The notes under the pieces are model-generated. The model was not told the DNA's origin. It searched no databases and saw nothing but the letters and a program-made list of their open reading frames with translations. Of a DNA stretch of 64,000 nucleotides, positions 1 through 11,434 are shown piece after piece. This stretch comes from Neckera pumila (Eukaryota > Streptophyta > Bryopsida > Hypnales > Neckeraceae): the NCBI GenBank assembly GCA_963969595.1, contig OZ018417.1, forward strand, positions 16,308,501 through 16,372,500. Reading direction: 5' to 3'. Each line of letters starts with the position of its first letter. Within the stretch, counting starts at the first letter, position 1. A program made the translations under genes and the position numbers.

Positions 1-510
1 TTTTTGCAACAAGCTTTTCTACCCCATTCTTAAGAATTTCAAAATCCCAACAATAGATTGAAAGATTCAGTCACCTAATACAAGATCCAAAAAAAAAAAC
101 TAAAAAAAAACACAATCTCTAAATTCTATGCAAACTCAAAGGCCTAAGCCATGACCTGAATATCAAATCCCAGTGGGCAGCTTCAGAAACCGGGTTCAAT
201 AATGTTCCCACTGAACCCATCATGTTCCCGTTCGAGTTCTCATTGTTGTTTCCATTATTGAGAATGCCAACGTTCTCCACTCCTTCCCCATCCACCTGTC
301 ACCAAGTTCCCCACCGTCCACTATCCACCCGCTGCCCATTTCTTGCGCACTCCCGTTGCTCCGATTGCACTGCCCCTTACAAAGTCAAACAATTCTGCAA
401 TGCTTGCCTTGCCCCCGGACCTAAAAATGGTTTTTTTCCTCTCTAATTTCTAAACCATAAGTTAGATCACCATAAAAATTACATGCACATGTAGGTCTTT
501 GAATTCTGAA
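1..510. other. No gene seen
   Basis: AT-rich sequence with short A and T runs. One short open frame (222-446) has no recognisable motif and no splice context. I see nothing functional. Confidence 0.5.
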
Positions 511-614
511 TCTCTTCAAAAAGTTTTGGAAAATCCCAACAAATATTGAGACCGGAGGAGCTTGTCCATTATTCATTTTGTCCCTTGAGGGGCCAATTGA
601 ACTTTAGGGGTTAA
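511..614 (-). mobile_element. TTAA-type element, terminal fragment (copy 1)
   Basis: The end CTTTAGGGGTTAA at 602-614 and the preceding stretch (a TTTTGTCCC/GGGG short palindrome followed by CCAATTG) match the right-hand ends of the copies at 11435-12038 and 21024-21605. Only about 100 bases are recognisable; the other end is missing. Orientation is given relative to the copy at 1363-2295. Confidence 0.6.
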
Positions 615-1362
615 ACACGTATAAAAACACGTATCAGTTTCCTTTCTCTTCTTTTCTTTCCTATTTCATAACAAGAATAAGATTTATTTATTTTCCTTGT
701 TTTCTTTTTTTTCCTATTCATTCTATTTCAAAAAATAGAAAAGAGAGTTTTTTCACTTTCTACTTCTTACATCAAATTTTAGAGTCACGTCCAAAAAAAA
801 TAATCCAATGAATTGAAAGTATTGATGTTGAAACTTGAATGTTGAAACATACAATTCAAGCAAACATCTATTTTTCACCTCTTTTTAAAGTCCATGTTTT
901 TAATTTAATTTAAATAAAAAGTATAATACTTTTTTATTATGAGAACTTGGAATGAGTTTAATAACAAATTGAAGTTAGGATTTATAGTACAAGTTATTTC
1001 TAGTACCAGTTGTAATATTTCCTTACCATATTTGTTTTGAGGGTTATAAAAAATACCATCATTGTATTTCAAGATAGAAAGAAAACAAAAACAAAAAAAC
1101 AAAAAAAGCATCAGATGTGAGTCTATCATAACTTCAGCAATAATAAGTTAATAATTTCCACTCACAGGAGTGATAACAAACATCTCACAGTAACTTATGT
1201 AATAATAATTCGACATACCATAGCACAACATCTCACAATGTGTTCAGTAACTCATGAGCCCCAGTAACAGTGCTCCAAAATTGCAGCAATGCAGATGGGA
1301 GGAAGTAATTGAGAGCACAATTAATGAGCATGTAATAAAAAATAAAAATAAAAGATCTTACA
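615..1362. other. AT-rich spacer, no gene seen
   Basis: T-rich then A-rich sequence with no open frame of interest and no recognisable repeat. Confidence 0.5.
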
Positions 1363-2295
1363 TTAACCCCTAAAGGACCAAATGTCGTTTTTTTGGCAAC
1401 ATAGTGATTTTGGGCAGCTCACTACGGATGGAAATTTTATTTTTTTCTTTTGGAAATTTCACACAACGTGTAACCAAGAAGTAGCTTTAAAGTCCAACAG
1501 TTTTCAAAACTTTTGACTATATGGTTAAAAAGTTATTGGATAATATGTCATTTTCAATGGTCGGCGGGCAGCTCAAAAAAATTCTGAAAAATCACTTTTA
1601 AAAAAATAAAAATTTGAAATTGGTTCTTTCAGTTTATATACATGTGTAAAGCTTTGATTTATTCCATTTTGATTTATGAGATGAAAATTATGAGGTGTTC
1701 TAATTTGCAGGCACTTATGGATTCTTTACTCTAAAATAAACTTTGAAGTTCTTTATTTAATTCAGTTTTTAATATTTTTTGAAAAATAATAAAAGCATAG
1801 GATATATATTGTTTATTGCAACATTACAACCGTTGGGATTGACATTTTTCAATTCCATAATTAAATTCTTAACAATTTTGTGTTTTGAATCATTCTCTAC
1901 TTCTTTCGACAACCTTTTTTTTTCCTATATGTTGTACAATTCCAAATGATTTGAAAATTTTCAAGCATGTAGCCAACTTGCATTGAAGAATGAATCTAGA
2001 GAATAACCATCATTTTTGGCTTTTTTTCATTTAAATGTGACCTTGTGAAGTGCAGCTGCCCTTTTTTTTGCAGGGCCCCAAAAACGGTTTTTGTCAATTC
2101 AAATGCTAATATCTTGCAATCTACAAGGTGGAAAATTTTGAATTTTTTTCTACATATTCTCAAAAAAATTTAATACAAGATCCTACGGCTACATGTGTCC
2201 AAAAATGTTTTTTTTTTTAATTTGGTACTTGTACTAGAAATGGCAGTTTTGGAGTGTTTTTAATAAAAACATAGTCTCTGACCTTTAGGGATTAA
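1363..2295 (+). mobile_element. TTAA-flanked terminal-inverted-repeat element (copy 2)
   Basis: A 933 bp unit begins TTAACCCCTAAAGGACC and ends CCTTTAGGGATTAA, so both ends carry TTAA and inverted CCC(C/T)TAAAGG termini. It has no transposase, so it is non-autonomous. The inner sequence (GGGCAGCTCAC near the left; a block around AAGATCCTA near 2180 at the right) recurs in the copies at 8696, 9638 and 13063. A TTAA target duplication with termini starting CCC is the signature of the piggyBac superfamily. Assignment to that superfamily is an inference supported by the transposase remnant at 59122-60819. Confidence 0.75.
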
Positions 2296-3606
2296 CAAAT
2301 GGTGGAGATTTTACAATCCAATGGAGGGCTCCATCCGGCCCAAGATGGAAGTTTGGGCCACCCAAAACCTCTTCCCAATTGCTCCCTTGGGGCCAGATGG
2401 TTTGGCGCCAAAACCATGCCACCTAAGGCGACATGTAGGATGAGTGATGGTTCCATCTATAAAGCCTTTAGGCCGGATTGAGAGAAATTGAGTGATCCTA
2501 TTGGTTCAAACTTGGAGAGTTCCGGCTGGCCTTCAATCCGGCTCCAAGTATAAACCGGCCTTTGGGGCCTTAGTGTTGTATGATACATTTCTAGATACTT
2601 ATATTGACAACAAAGCACGGAAATAGGTAAAATACTTCCTTTTAGAGATTGGGATAATCCCTCTCTAGATCTCTAAGTGAGTGAATTTAGTTTAATTTGA
2701 TAATTTCATCCTTAAAGACATTTATGATTCATCTATGAATTATATCATCCATTGTTGAACATTAGTAATTCACAAAATAAATGATTATCATCCATATTAA
2801 ATGGATAATCATCTATATTTACAAATATTCATCTACATTAATAATTTATCATCTTATAATATATATAAATCCAAAACTAATAATTATCATTCATCAAGAT
2901 AGTAGAATCATTCAAATTTATGTATCATCTAAAATATTTTGGCCACTTGTTCTCTACAGCATGAAAACCAAGAATAGCCATTTGCGCCTTTGGACAACAA
3001 TGTCCCTGATTATGTGGAGATGATGTAATTATTTCGAAAGGATGTCTAAAAACTATGCACAAGAATTGACCAAATTTTGCAAAAAAAACAATTTTCTAGA
3101 ATTCTATTTAGAAAAGTGCATTGTTTGCAAGAGGAAAATTAGAACAATTGGTTGGCAAAATTTTAGTTAGACTTGTGGTATATAGGAAGGCAACCTTCCA
3201 ACTTTCAAAAAGACAATTTTAATATTGGACTTGAACTTTTTGACTACTTTAGTTTGACAACAAGGCAAAACTATTCCTAAAAAATAGTTTCTCCCTTTTC
3301 ACAAAGAAGTGTAAACATCATGAAACTCAACAAAAGCAATTTTGGTTTTGGAAAGTTTGAAATTGTTTTATGACTTAACATGAAAGTCCACCCTAACTTA
3401 GTCTAGATTAGAACCAATGACAAGGTACCCAATGAACCAATTGCCAAGATCGAAAAGACATTAGATAAACTCAAATGTGATAGAAAATTCTTCATCCAGA
3501 AGATGCTCAATGTCATCCCTCATCACAACTTCAATTACAACCAAAGCATAAGGTAGCAACACCAAGAAAAGTAACTAATACTAAAACCTATTCTTTAATT
3601 CATAGC
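2296..3606. other. Intergenic, GGCC-rich patch then AT-rich
   Basis: Positions 2310-2580 are unusually G+C-rich for the area, with repeated GGCC, GGCCGG and TTGGGGCC words in both orientations, possibly an old small element. The rest is AT-rich. Around 3030-3180 there is weak protein-like sequence that I could not assign. Confidence 0.4.
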
Positions 3607-3772
3607 AAACCAAATCAACATGTGAAACTACCAAGTCTCACTCAGAACTTGAGTAGATTAGCAAAGTGGCTTCATGGGTGCTTCTATTCAAACCAAATCA
3701 CCATGTGAAACTACCAAGTCTTACTTAGAATTTGAGTAGATTAGCAAAGTGGCTTCATGGGTGCTTCTATTC
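3607..3772. repeat. Two-copy tandem duplication, period 83
   Basis: Units 3607-3689 and 3690-3772 start with AAACCAAATCA and end with GGGTGCTTCTATTC. They differ at only a few positions, so the duplication is recent compared with its surroundings. Confidence 0.85.
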
Positions 3773-4150
3773 ACACATCACTCTCTACTACTTCAAAGGT
3801 TCCAAATGTGTTGCTTTGAGACTATGACCCATTGTAGGGACCTGTAGTGTACTACTTTCAGAAATTTATAACCGATACTCTTCTAGTAGCAATAAAATTC
3901 AGATTCTACTTGCAACATCTTTCACTACAATTTGCTAACCTCTTTGGACAAAAAATTTCACTAAGTGGACACACAAAAGACACAAAAACTCTCATATTGT
4001 CGCTTTAAGGTGCTGCTACCTTAATGCCCTCCAAGAACTGAATACAATTCTAAGCAATTTACATACCAAGCTGCAACCCTAAAATCAGTCAAAAATTCTA
4101 TTGTACACTTGCTATGACACAACTGAATCCAACGAAGATCAGTCTCTGTT
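3773..4150. other. 3' flank of the PIG-H gene
   Basis: This lies downstream of the minus-strand stop at 4151 and would hold the 3' untranslated region. No other feature is seen. Confidence 0.4.
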
Positions 4151-4696
4151 CTAACAATCTCGGAGCAAGCTCTTGGGAGCAGGATGCCCGAGAGCTCTGC
4201 ACAGAGCAGTCCAGATGGGCACCAACATGGACAACGGAGGGCGCACATGCAGAAACGTGAGCTTGAGGCGGGACTCGTCCCGCAGCAACAACGCCAGATA
4301 CGTAAAACACGTCGTAGGAGTGACCGCCTCGTTAATCACAGGCCACAGAATGCGATGCAAAGGAACGAATCGGCGCTTCACTCTCTTACTCCGATACACA
4401 GTCTCCAGCTGAACCCCTAAACTAGGCATCACCACCACTGCTTCCTGCTCAACGCCATTCCTTCGCTTGAAAATAACGAAAAGCAACAGAAAGGCGACCA
4501 AGATCCAGTGCAAGCCCGAGAGTGACAATGCTGCGCTCCCGATCAAGAATAGCAGCAACCACCATTTCTGAAGCAACCCTGCGCTCCGTTGCTTCACGAG
4601 GATTCGGTGAGTGTGGATAAGAGGGAAGCCGCTCGATTCCGGCGGCGACTCGCACACGTACTCGTATAGCGGATGCTTCTCGAAACCGCTCGTCAT
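4151..4696 (-). CDS. PIGH: PIG-H, GPI-GlcNAc transferase subunit H
   Basis: Subunit of the ER-membrane complex that transfers GlcNAc from UDP-GlcNAc to phosphatidylinositol, the first step of GPI-anchor synthesis. The 181-residue frame is uninterrupted from ATG (4694-4696) to TAG (4151-4153), close to the usual length of this family. Residues about 1-40 are a hydrophilic N-terminus. Residues about 41-76 form a hydrophobic hairpin (KWWLLLFLIGSAALSLSG, then HWILVAFLLLFVIF), as expected of PIG-H. The C-terminal cytosolic PIG-H domain follows, with the family-like EAVVVMPSLGVQLET stretch and then VINEAVTP and a short C-terminal helix. No intron is needed. A Tourist-like MITE begins 202 bp upstream of the start. 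A plant telo-box-like AGGGTTTT lies at about 4881. Identification is from family pattern, not a search. Confidence 0.85.
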   Translation of the reverse strand: MTSGFEKHPLYEYVCESPPESSGFPLIHTHRILVKQRSAGLLQKWWLLLFLIGSAALSLSGLHWILVAFLLLFVIFKRRNGVEQEAVVVMPSLGVQLETVYRSKRVKRRFVPLHRILWPVINEAVTPTTCFTYLALLLRDESRLKLTFLHVRPPLSMLVPIWTALCRALGHPAPKSLLRDC

Positions 4697-4897
4697 CTCT
4701 GTCTGTCGATCGTTTTCATTTCCTAACGGAATGGAAATTTGTAAAGGGATTTGAGAATGCCATGTTGATAGAATGAGTGCGGATCACTAGGGGAAAGAGA
4801 GCGTCGAATCTGTGCACACAATCGTCCCTGCGAAGACACTCGTTTGGAAAATCTCCACAGTAAGGCTCTCGTGCGCAATTAGGGTTTTGGGTTCTAA

Positions 4898-5161
4898 GAG
4901 CATCCCCACCAGGGAGTTCCGTTTCCCTAAAAGTTTAGGGAAGAGGACCTGGGATGCAGATAGGGATGCAGAAAGTTCACAGCACCAAACTTTTTCTAAA
5001 TTCTGTATCCGTAAATTATACAGAATTCTGTAAAACTCTCACCGAATCCTGTATCCAGAGGCTCATTTAGAGAACTCGCAAGGTCTCATCTGCATAAAGT
5101 CAAGGTTGACTGCTTTGAGACTTCAAGTTTAGGGATAGAGAACAGATTGGTGGGGATGCTC
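4898..5161. mobile_element. Tourist-like (PIF/Harbinger) MITE
   Basis: A 264 bp element with perfect 14 bp terminal inverted repeats GAGCATCCCCACCA and its complement, flanked on both sides by TAA (4895-4897 and 5162-5164). The inverted similarity runs on imperfectly for about 40 bases, including TCCCTAAA in both arms. A 3 bp T-A-A target duplication and this length are typical of Tourist-like MITEs. It sits in the promoter or 5' leader of the PIG-H gene. No coding capacity. Confidence 0.88.
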
Positions 5162-5164
5162 TAA

Positions 5165-7016
5165 ACAGCTTGATTCAGATCCGTTTTGGTTTCGGGACCT
5201 CGTCTTGACGAAGAAGGGAATAAATCATTCCATAGAGCTCATAAACGAATCTTTATTGCTCATTTATTTTGTTCACACAACAATCTTCTTGACTCTTATA
5301 GATAGGTCCTCTCTTAGTTTCTTCATGTTATTTGAATTTTTGTTTTTCTTCTCGACTATTGTCTCAATCATTCTAATAGCTTTGTTTAGAATGCATTCAA
5401 ATCAGAAGGGAATATCTTAACCTTAACCCTATAAGGACGGGCGGATCTCCGCAGAAATCATCCTTTTAGATGCACTATGCATCATCTACTTTAAGAAAAA
5501 CAAAAGCACTCATTTGAAGACAAGCTACTATGCAAGGCCTCCCCTATTGCATGAAATTCTAAGGATGAACAATTGCACTTCTTTCCTACATGCAAGATTC
5601 TTTGTCATTCATTGGACATTTAGTATCTACAACAACATTATAAGGTTAAGTGGGATAATAGAAATTATCCCACAAAGATGAAGGGCTTCAATCAAAATAT
5701 TGAAGCCTACAATGGTTCAAAAGTTCTAAAAAATTGTAGTAACTAATTGAGAAATGTGGTGAACAAATTGTAGTATGTATAATTGAGCTTCAACAAATTT
5801 AGATAAAATTAAGACCTCTTTTTAATTTGATTGAGTTTCTCAATAAAAAAATCAATCTTGGACACAATTACAAAGTTTACAAGATTATTTAGTTATTCTA
5901 TTGGAGATCATATAGTGAAAATTCAATGAAATATTCTACAAGCATGATTGAACTCCTAAGACCTTGACACTATGGACTTACCACGGCCAAGCAATTATCC
6001 ATTGATAGTATCCATTTATTTGCATGCCTATAGGTATGTTCGCACTCGGTGTTAAAGAATGTTATCATTAAAAATCTTAGGAACAAATTTAGACCTACTT
6101 CTCAACTGGATTCACATTGCAAACATCACCCCTAACACCAAGTGCAAACATATCATGTGCTCTACTAAAATGCAAAAAGTCAAGTCACACTCTTGTCGTA
6201 ACGTCATTCATTGGGATAATGAAGTTAATTCCTTATCCCATAAGTACTTGGATAAGGGGAAAAATGAAAGATGAAAGATAACAAGGGAAGACCCTGAAAT
6301 TCGATAGCGAGCTCAAGTTTGAAATTAAGGCATTTCACATGCAAAGAAATAAACGTAAAAAGAAGTGCCAAATAATCTTCACAAGAAGTGACCAACATCA
6401 CACCTGAAGCGACGCAAAAAATAACTATCAAAATCGATGAAGGTCTTCAATAATACTCAAAATGTAAAATCAAACTTCTTTAATATGACCTCAAACAATG
6501 ACCAAGAATATCTGCACCCTTGCCACCCTATCATGGACAGTACCACACTCGTCACAGATTCAAAATATATCAGAGAGAAAATTAGGACCCCAGGTCGTGA
6601 GAGTAAGAATAAAGAGGTCTGAGTATGAGCATGACGTAGCAGGAAGCAGAACTCATCCGGGAGGCTTATTAATTCCCAATAACATAGGCATCTTCTCACC
6701 AAGGCTGAAACCCAGTATGCAGATTGATTCTCTGCTGCATCGCAATTAAAAACTGACAATTCTTCAACGTCTGAAAGGGGTCCAAACTTCCAATCCATGA
6801 GCTCAACTCGGGATTAAGGAGCATGGCGTGTAGATACACCAACGTTCAGGAATGGGGAGAATCAAGAGCGGACTCTACTATGGCAGCCTCTAAATGAATG
6901 GAACATGCTCTGAAATGAGTATAATTCAGATGCCCGAGGCAGCATCGATCACCAAAGAGTTCCAGTTGCCTACGTCTTCGGCCTCTACGCACCTCCTAAC
7001 CTATGATCTTGCTTGC
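5165..7016. other. Intergenic, 3' flank of NDUFB4-like gene
   Basis: No gene recognised. A 113-codon minus-strand open frame at 6457-6798 lies where the 3' untranslated region of the NDUFB4-like gene would be and shows no motif. Confidence 0.4.
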
Positions 7017-8384
7017 TTACTGGCTGCCCAAAAACTTGCGGCGAGGCTGACCCGCTGACGCATCCTGCTTGTTCTGCATCACAACCCCCCCACACAAACT
7101 GCTCTCAAGGTGCTCTTCAAAGTATCTCATAAATCACAAACCCTACGGAAAGGAGCAAGTAGGGTTTGTGATAAGACCAAAATGGCCACTAGGCCATCCC
7201 GAATAAGGTCTAATCCAAAATTTACGACAAAGGGGTTGACCTCATTCACCTCTGATTTTTGTAAATACACTGCAATACTTGGGATAGGGCTTCGTCAGTT
7301 TCGATACCCTATAGAATTATAGGGCACGGCACGGGAGGTCCTCTATACGACTCTTGTCCCCTCGAAAGCATCACAACTGATAATCTAAAAGTGAGTGTAA
7401 TTGAGGGTATCAAGTTTCTCCGCAACAGGATGAGTAATATTTTCGTTCATAAAACCACAATAAAAACACCGTGTTCTTAGCCCTCAAACTACAGGTTTCT
7501 CAGGCAGACACACACCAACCTCAATGCGTTCTCTCAGTAGCACAAAAGTTTCGCAACAATTGCGAGTGAATCGATAACTTTACTAAAGAAACTTCACAAT
7601 CACAATAGCATCTCATCAGTGCCTCCAGAGTCTGGGCAAACCGAGATAACTTCAAAGTTAGCTCACGAACTACACATTTCGGTCACAAAAGCAAGCATCA
7701 TAAAACAACCAACAATCGATCACAGCGGATCAACTGTAACAGAGCAAGCCGAGGGAGAAGCGAAACAAACAAACCAAAACATCACGACACATTGCAGTCT
7801 CATATCCAAAAATTTCGAGCATTCCTTTTTCACCTCAAATGAATCCCTAACTCTCCACGACCAGAAACTCAACAACGATAAATTTGAATAAACTTCACAA
7901 TCACAATAGCAGCTCCTCAACCTTCTAAAATGCCTCCCGATTCCGATTCAACCTAAAAGGTAGCTCGCGCCAATTAGGTCACAGAAACAAGCTCCTTAAA
8001 ACTACCAACAATTGACCACAGAGGATCGATCGTAACAGTTCGGGCCAAGGGAGAATTCTATCAGAAGCGAAACAGACCAAGATCAACGTATACAAACCCG
8101 TAAATATTGCAATTTTAAATCCAAACTACCTCAGATTTAACCCTAAAAACTCAACCTCAACAATGTCCTCTCAAAACCTTTCCATTCCACGAAAAGCGAG
8201 ATTCAAAATCACTTACGAATTCGCCGGTGACGCCCTGGTAGGTGAGTAAGGGCATAGCGATGCCGAAGATGATCGCCAGCGTGATGTTGCGCCGGTTGAA
8301 GCGGAACGTCTTCTCCAGATTCTCCCGCGCCGTGCCCCAGTCCTCGATGTACTTGTTCTTGTGTACGTCCATCCCGCCCGCCAT
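7017..8384 (-). CDS. NADH dehydrogenase B15/NDUFB4-like subunit
   Basis: Accessory subunit of mitochondrial complex I, inner membrane. Two exons: 8217-8384 (56 codons, donor GTAAGT at 8211-8216) and 7017-7073 (18 codons plus TAA), joined in phase 0 through a 1143 bp intron. The 74-residue product starts MAGGMDVHKNKYIEDWGTAR, continues with an R/N-rich amphipathic stretch, one membrane segment (about residues 33-50), and a polar C-terminus ending QPRRKFLGSQ. This is the layout of the short plant B15-like subunit. The second exon was located by protein continuity. Its acceptor is TGATGCAG preceded by seven Gs instead of a pyrimidine tract, which is unusual. An in-frame ATG upstream would add 57 residues, but the family start is MAGGM. 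The intron contains a tandem duplication and a small hairpin. A TTAA-type element ends about 310 bp upstream of the ATG. Confidence 0.85.
7133..7172. repeat. Perfect 14 bp inverted repeat in an intron
   Basis: ATCACAAACCCTAC (7133-7146) and its exact complement (7159-7172) are separated by 12 bases, inside the NDUFB4-like intron just past the acceptor. It would form a hairpin in the pre-mRNA. The telo-box-like core AAACCCTA is contained in the arm. Confidence 0.8.
7590..8130. repeat. Tandem duplication, about 301 bp, in intron
   Basis: AACTTCACAATCACAATAGC occurs at 7590 and again at 7891, each preceded by a related AACGATAAA/AATCGATAAC stretch. Each is followed by matching blocks: AAAACAACCAACAATCGATC in the first copy, and AAAACTACCAACAATTGACC, GAGGATCGATCGTAACAG and GAAGCGAAACAGACC in the second. 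The copies have diverged with small indels. They lie in the intron of the NDUFB4-like gene. Confidence 0.75.
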
Positions 8385-8695
8385 CTCCACTAAACTGATC
8401 CGCGACGCAACAAGCGAACGTTTCGGAAATTGCTCAGGATGCGAATCGACCGCGGCGAAACGAAGGTCGGAATTCTGATGGAAGTGCTCGCAAGACGGAA
8501 AGAATGGCAGGCTTCGTCTTCCTCCTTTGACGTCCTGAAGGAGGTGTCGGCACATGTTGTGGACCTGGATATCATTTTGGGATCTCAAAGATCAGAGCAC
8601 GTATTATTCTGTCCCAGCGATCCCTAAACTGGCTAAAATTAGCTGACTTTCAACTAAGAAAATCCTTGCGCTACTAGTACATTGTAAAAAGGTCT
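8385..8695. other. 5' flank of the NDUFB4-like gene
   Basis: About 310 bp between the start codon and the adjacent TTAA-type element, more G+C-rich than its surroundings near the gene. It should hold the 5' leader and core promoter. No clear TATA box was picked out. Confidence 0.4.
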
Positions 8696-9072
8696 TTAAC
8701 CCCTAAAGGACCAAATAACGGGTTTTTTTGACAACATAGCAATTTTGGGTAGCTCACTATGAACTAAGTTTTCATTTTATTTCTTTGAAATTTTCATACA
8801 AGATGTGTCCAGGAGTAGCTTTAAGACCCAACAATTTTCATAACTTTTGAGGGACAAAAAAAGGATTTTTGTGAATTCAAACGCTATTATCTTGCAATCC
8901 ACGCAATGGAAATTTCTGAAATTTTTTGCACAACTTTCAAACTAGTATACTATAAGATCCTATGTTACATTTGTCCAAAATTTTTTTTTTCTAAAATTTG
9001 TTACTTGTACTAGAAATGACAGTTATGGAGCAGCTTTGGTGAAAACATAGTCTTTGACCTTTAGGGATTTAA
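8696..9072 (+). mobile_element. TTAA-type element, internally deleted (copy 3)
   Basis: Starts TTAACCCCTAAAGGACC and ends CCTTTAGGGATTTAA, 377 bp. Both ends match the 933 bp copy at 1363-2295 closely (GGGTAGCTCACTATG at the left, GACAGTTATGGAG at the right), but the middle is missing. It lies directly upstream of the NDUFB4-like gene. Confidence 0.75.
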
Positions 9073-9637
9073 TGGAGACATTTTAGCCAAAACTGCAACA
9101 AACAAAAGCATTTGATAGTCAATTTGTAACTTCTTCCACATTGAAATTAGCATCTATTCAGTCGATTTTGTGTGACTCTCAATAATTCTATACAACTTGC
9201 AAAATCCTTTTTTTTCTATTTCTGTCTTTACTATTACTCACTCTCAAGGTAGCTAAAGGTGATGCTTGTTTATCTTGAAGGTAGCATATTGCACTCAATT
9301 CCACAAACTATGGTTCTGGGATCACTGCTCCGTATTTGGTAGTTTTAATCCTTTAACTCTTGGATTGTTTACTAATTTTACGTATTTTATTTGATTATAT
9401 TTTTGTATGAATATCTATTCAATTAATTGGAATTTGTCACAATTTCATCCAATTAGATGGTCACATTTTGATCCTTATATACTTTCATCCAATGTTGGAA
9501 GTGTTTTTGAATTTCAAATCTAGTTCTGGCAATCTAAAGAATATGCTATTTTTTTTTTTCAACAAAGTGTTGCTGCAAATATTGCAACAATTGTACTAAT
9601 AGTAATCTACATCTGAATTTCATCAGGGTCAGTTATT
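9073..9637. other. AT-rich spacer between two TTAA-type elements
   Basis: No open frame or repeat recognised. Confidence 0.45.
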
Positions 9638-10566
9638 TTAACCCCTAAAAGACCGGTTGTCCCCTCGGGGGACAATTTGGGTCCGGCCAAATCCCTATTG
9701 TCTCAATTTTTATTAGTATTCTTTGGGATTTCTTGAGGTTGTGTATTTTTGCAAGAGCTTTGTGAATATATAATTTTTATTTTAATTGATGCCCGGGAGC
9801 AAAAGTTATGGCACAATAAGCAAAAATGGAATTTGGTGGGCAGCACAAAAAAAATCACAAAAAGTTAAAATAATTTTTTTTCAATTTTTTAACTCAAAGA
9901 CTATATTTTTATCTACATGTGAAGCTTTGTTTCATTCAATTTGGACTAATAATGAGAAAGTTATGGACAACTTAGTTTTTCGGGCAATCTAAGCATCTTC
10001 TTGAAGAAATAACTTATAGAATTCATTTTTGAATGAAATTTTTAGAATTTTTCAAAAAAAATTGTTAGACAAGGTTAGGTTTTCTTTCTAGAATAATCTC
10101 ACCGTTGGGATTGTTGTAATTCAATTCCATCTAAAAGCTATTAACAATTTCGTTTTTTCTTCAATCTTGAACCCACCTCTACTTAACAATTTTATTGAGT
10201 GAAAACTAAGTGCTTTTTTTCCTAAATTTTTTTGGTAGATTCCCAATTCAACTATTTAACATAAATAAGTAGAAAATCAAAATCAATAGTGCAAAAAATT
10301 TGAACTAAAAAGATTCAAAGCCAAAAAATCTAGTCAAGCAAGGTGAAAAAAAACTTGTTTTCTTCACTTTAAATGCATATATCTTGCAATTTGTGTGGTT
10401 AGAGTCCCTGAAATTTCTTCCACATATTCATATACTAGTCAAGTATAAGATCTTTTGGTTGGATATGCAAAAAAAAACAATTTTTTGAACTCTTTTCTCT
10501 TTGCAATAGAAATGACAATTTTTAGTGGTTTTTGGTAAGAAAAACACCTTGGTCCTTTAGGGGTTA
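9638..10566 (+). mobile_element. TTAA-type terminal-inverted-repeat element (copy 4)
   Basis: 929 bp from TTAACCCCTAAAAGACC to GGTCCTTTAGGGGTTAA. A subterminal palindrome TTGTCCCC-TC-GGGGGACAA (about 9657-9676) follows the left end. Inner sequence is shared with the copy at 13063-13966 (for example ACAATTTCGTTTTT and AAATGCATATATCTTGCA types). No coding capacity. Confidence 0.78.
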
Positions 10567-11434
10567 AGAGTTAAATACTATCTTGAAATGAATGAGAAGT
10601 TACATTAGAAATAAAAAGGAGCCACAAAAGGGCTATTTCAGGGTTATTTCCTATATTTGGAACAATACAATGCTGGTCTAAATATTTAAATAAATATTTA
10701 AATTTAATTTAAAAAATATACAAAATATATATATACAAAAATATGTATACAAAAAAAATATTAAAAATTAATTAACTAATATTATCTAATGTGTCAATGC
10801 CCCACTACATCAATAGCCTATGTGTTGTTGATTTTTCAATTGAATGGAGCTCTTGAGGTTGGGAACTTCTAGATAACTCACGGCCTTCTGGGGCCTCATT
10901 TCTTTTGTAATGCTTGGAGGAAGAAATAAGTGTATATCTCATAAGTCCTTGGGGAGATTATTGTCATTTTTTTTGGAAAACTACGTGAGTTAAAAGATAG
11001 GGGCCATTTAATTCAAAGGAAAAAAAATTTATATGATATGTAGGGCTATTGTAAGATTCACGATATGCCACATATTCTAATATATATAAATTAGGCTATG
11101 TAAAAATATTATATAGTAGAATTTTTATCAATATATTAACCTTGACAAATAGGGGTCGTGTAAATTTTTTATAGTATGGTGAATACAGATGTGGGAGATA
11201 GTTTCATGTGAATGATAAAATAGACACAATCAAGGAAATTTACATTGAAGAGTGGTTGAATGAAAATGTGTCATGGTACCAGTAGTATATTTACAAAAAT
11301 TAAAATTAAGTGTAAATGTAAGGCATTGACTACAAGTGGCGAAAAATTGTCACATTGCACAAATAGAGAGGTTTGCTTTAGTGAATTCAACAAATTGAAA
11401 ACTCTATACCACAAAGATAAAGTTTATAGTTCAT
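10567..11434. other. AT-rich spacer, no gene seen
   Basis: Contains an AT-repeat-like stretch around 10690-10760. Nothing else recognised. Confidence 0.45.

Noticed and set aside
2459..2580. Small MITE with AAGCCTTTAGGCCGG/CCGGCCTTTGGGG ends
   Set aside because: Inverted similarity is weak and no target duplication could be found.
3030..3600. Ty3/Gypsy reverse-transcriptase remnant
   Set aside because: A short stretch (LEKCIVCKRKIRTIGW) faintly recalls RT-adjacent sequence, but there is no YxDD motif and frames are broken throughout.
6457..6798. 113-codon minus-strand open frame
   Set aside because: Lies where the NDUFB4-like 3' untranslated region should be, with no motif and no splice support.
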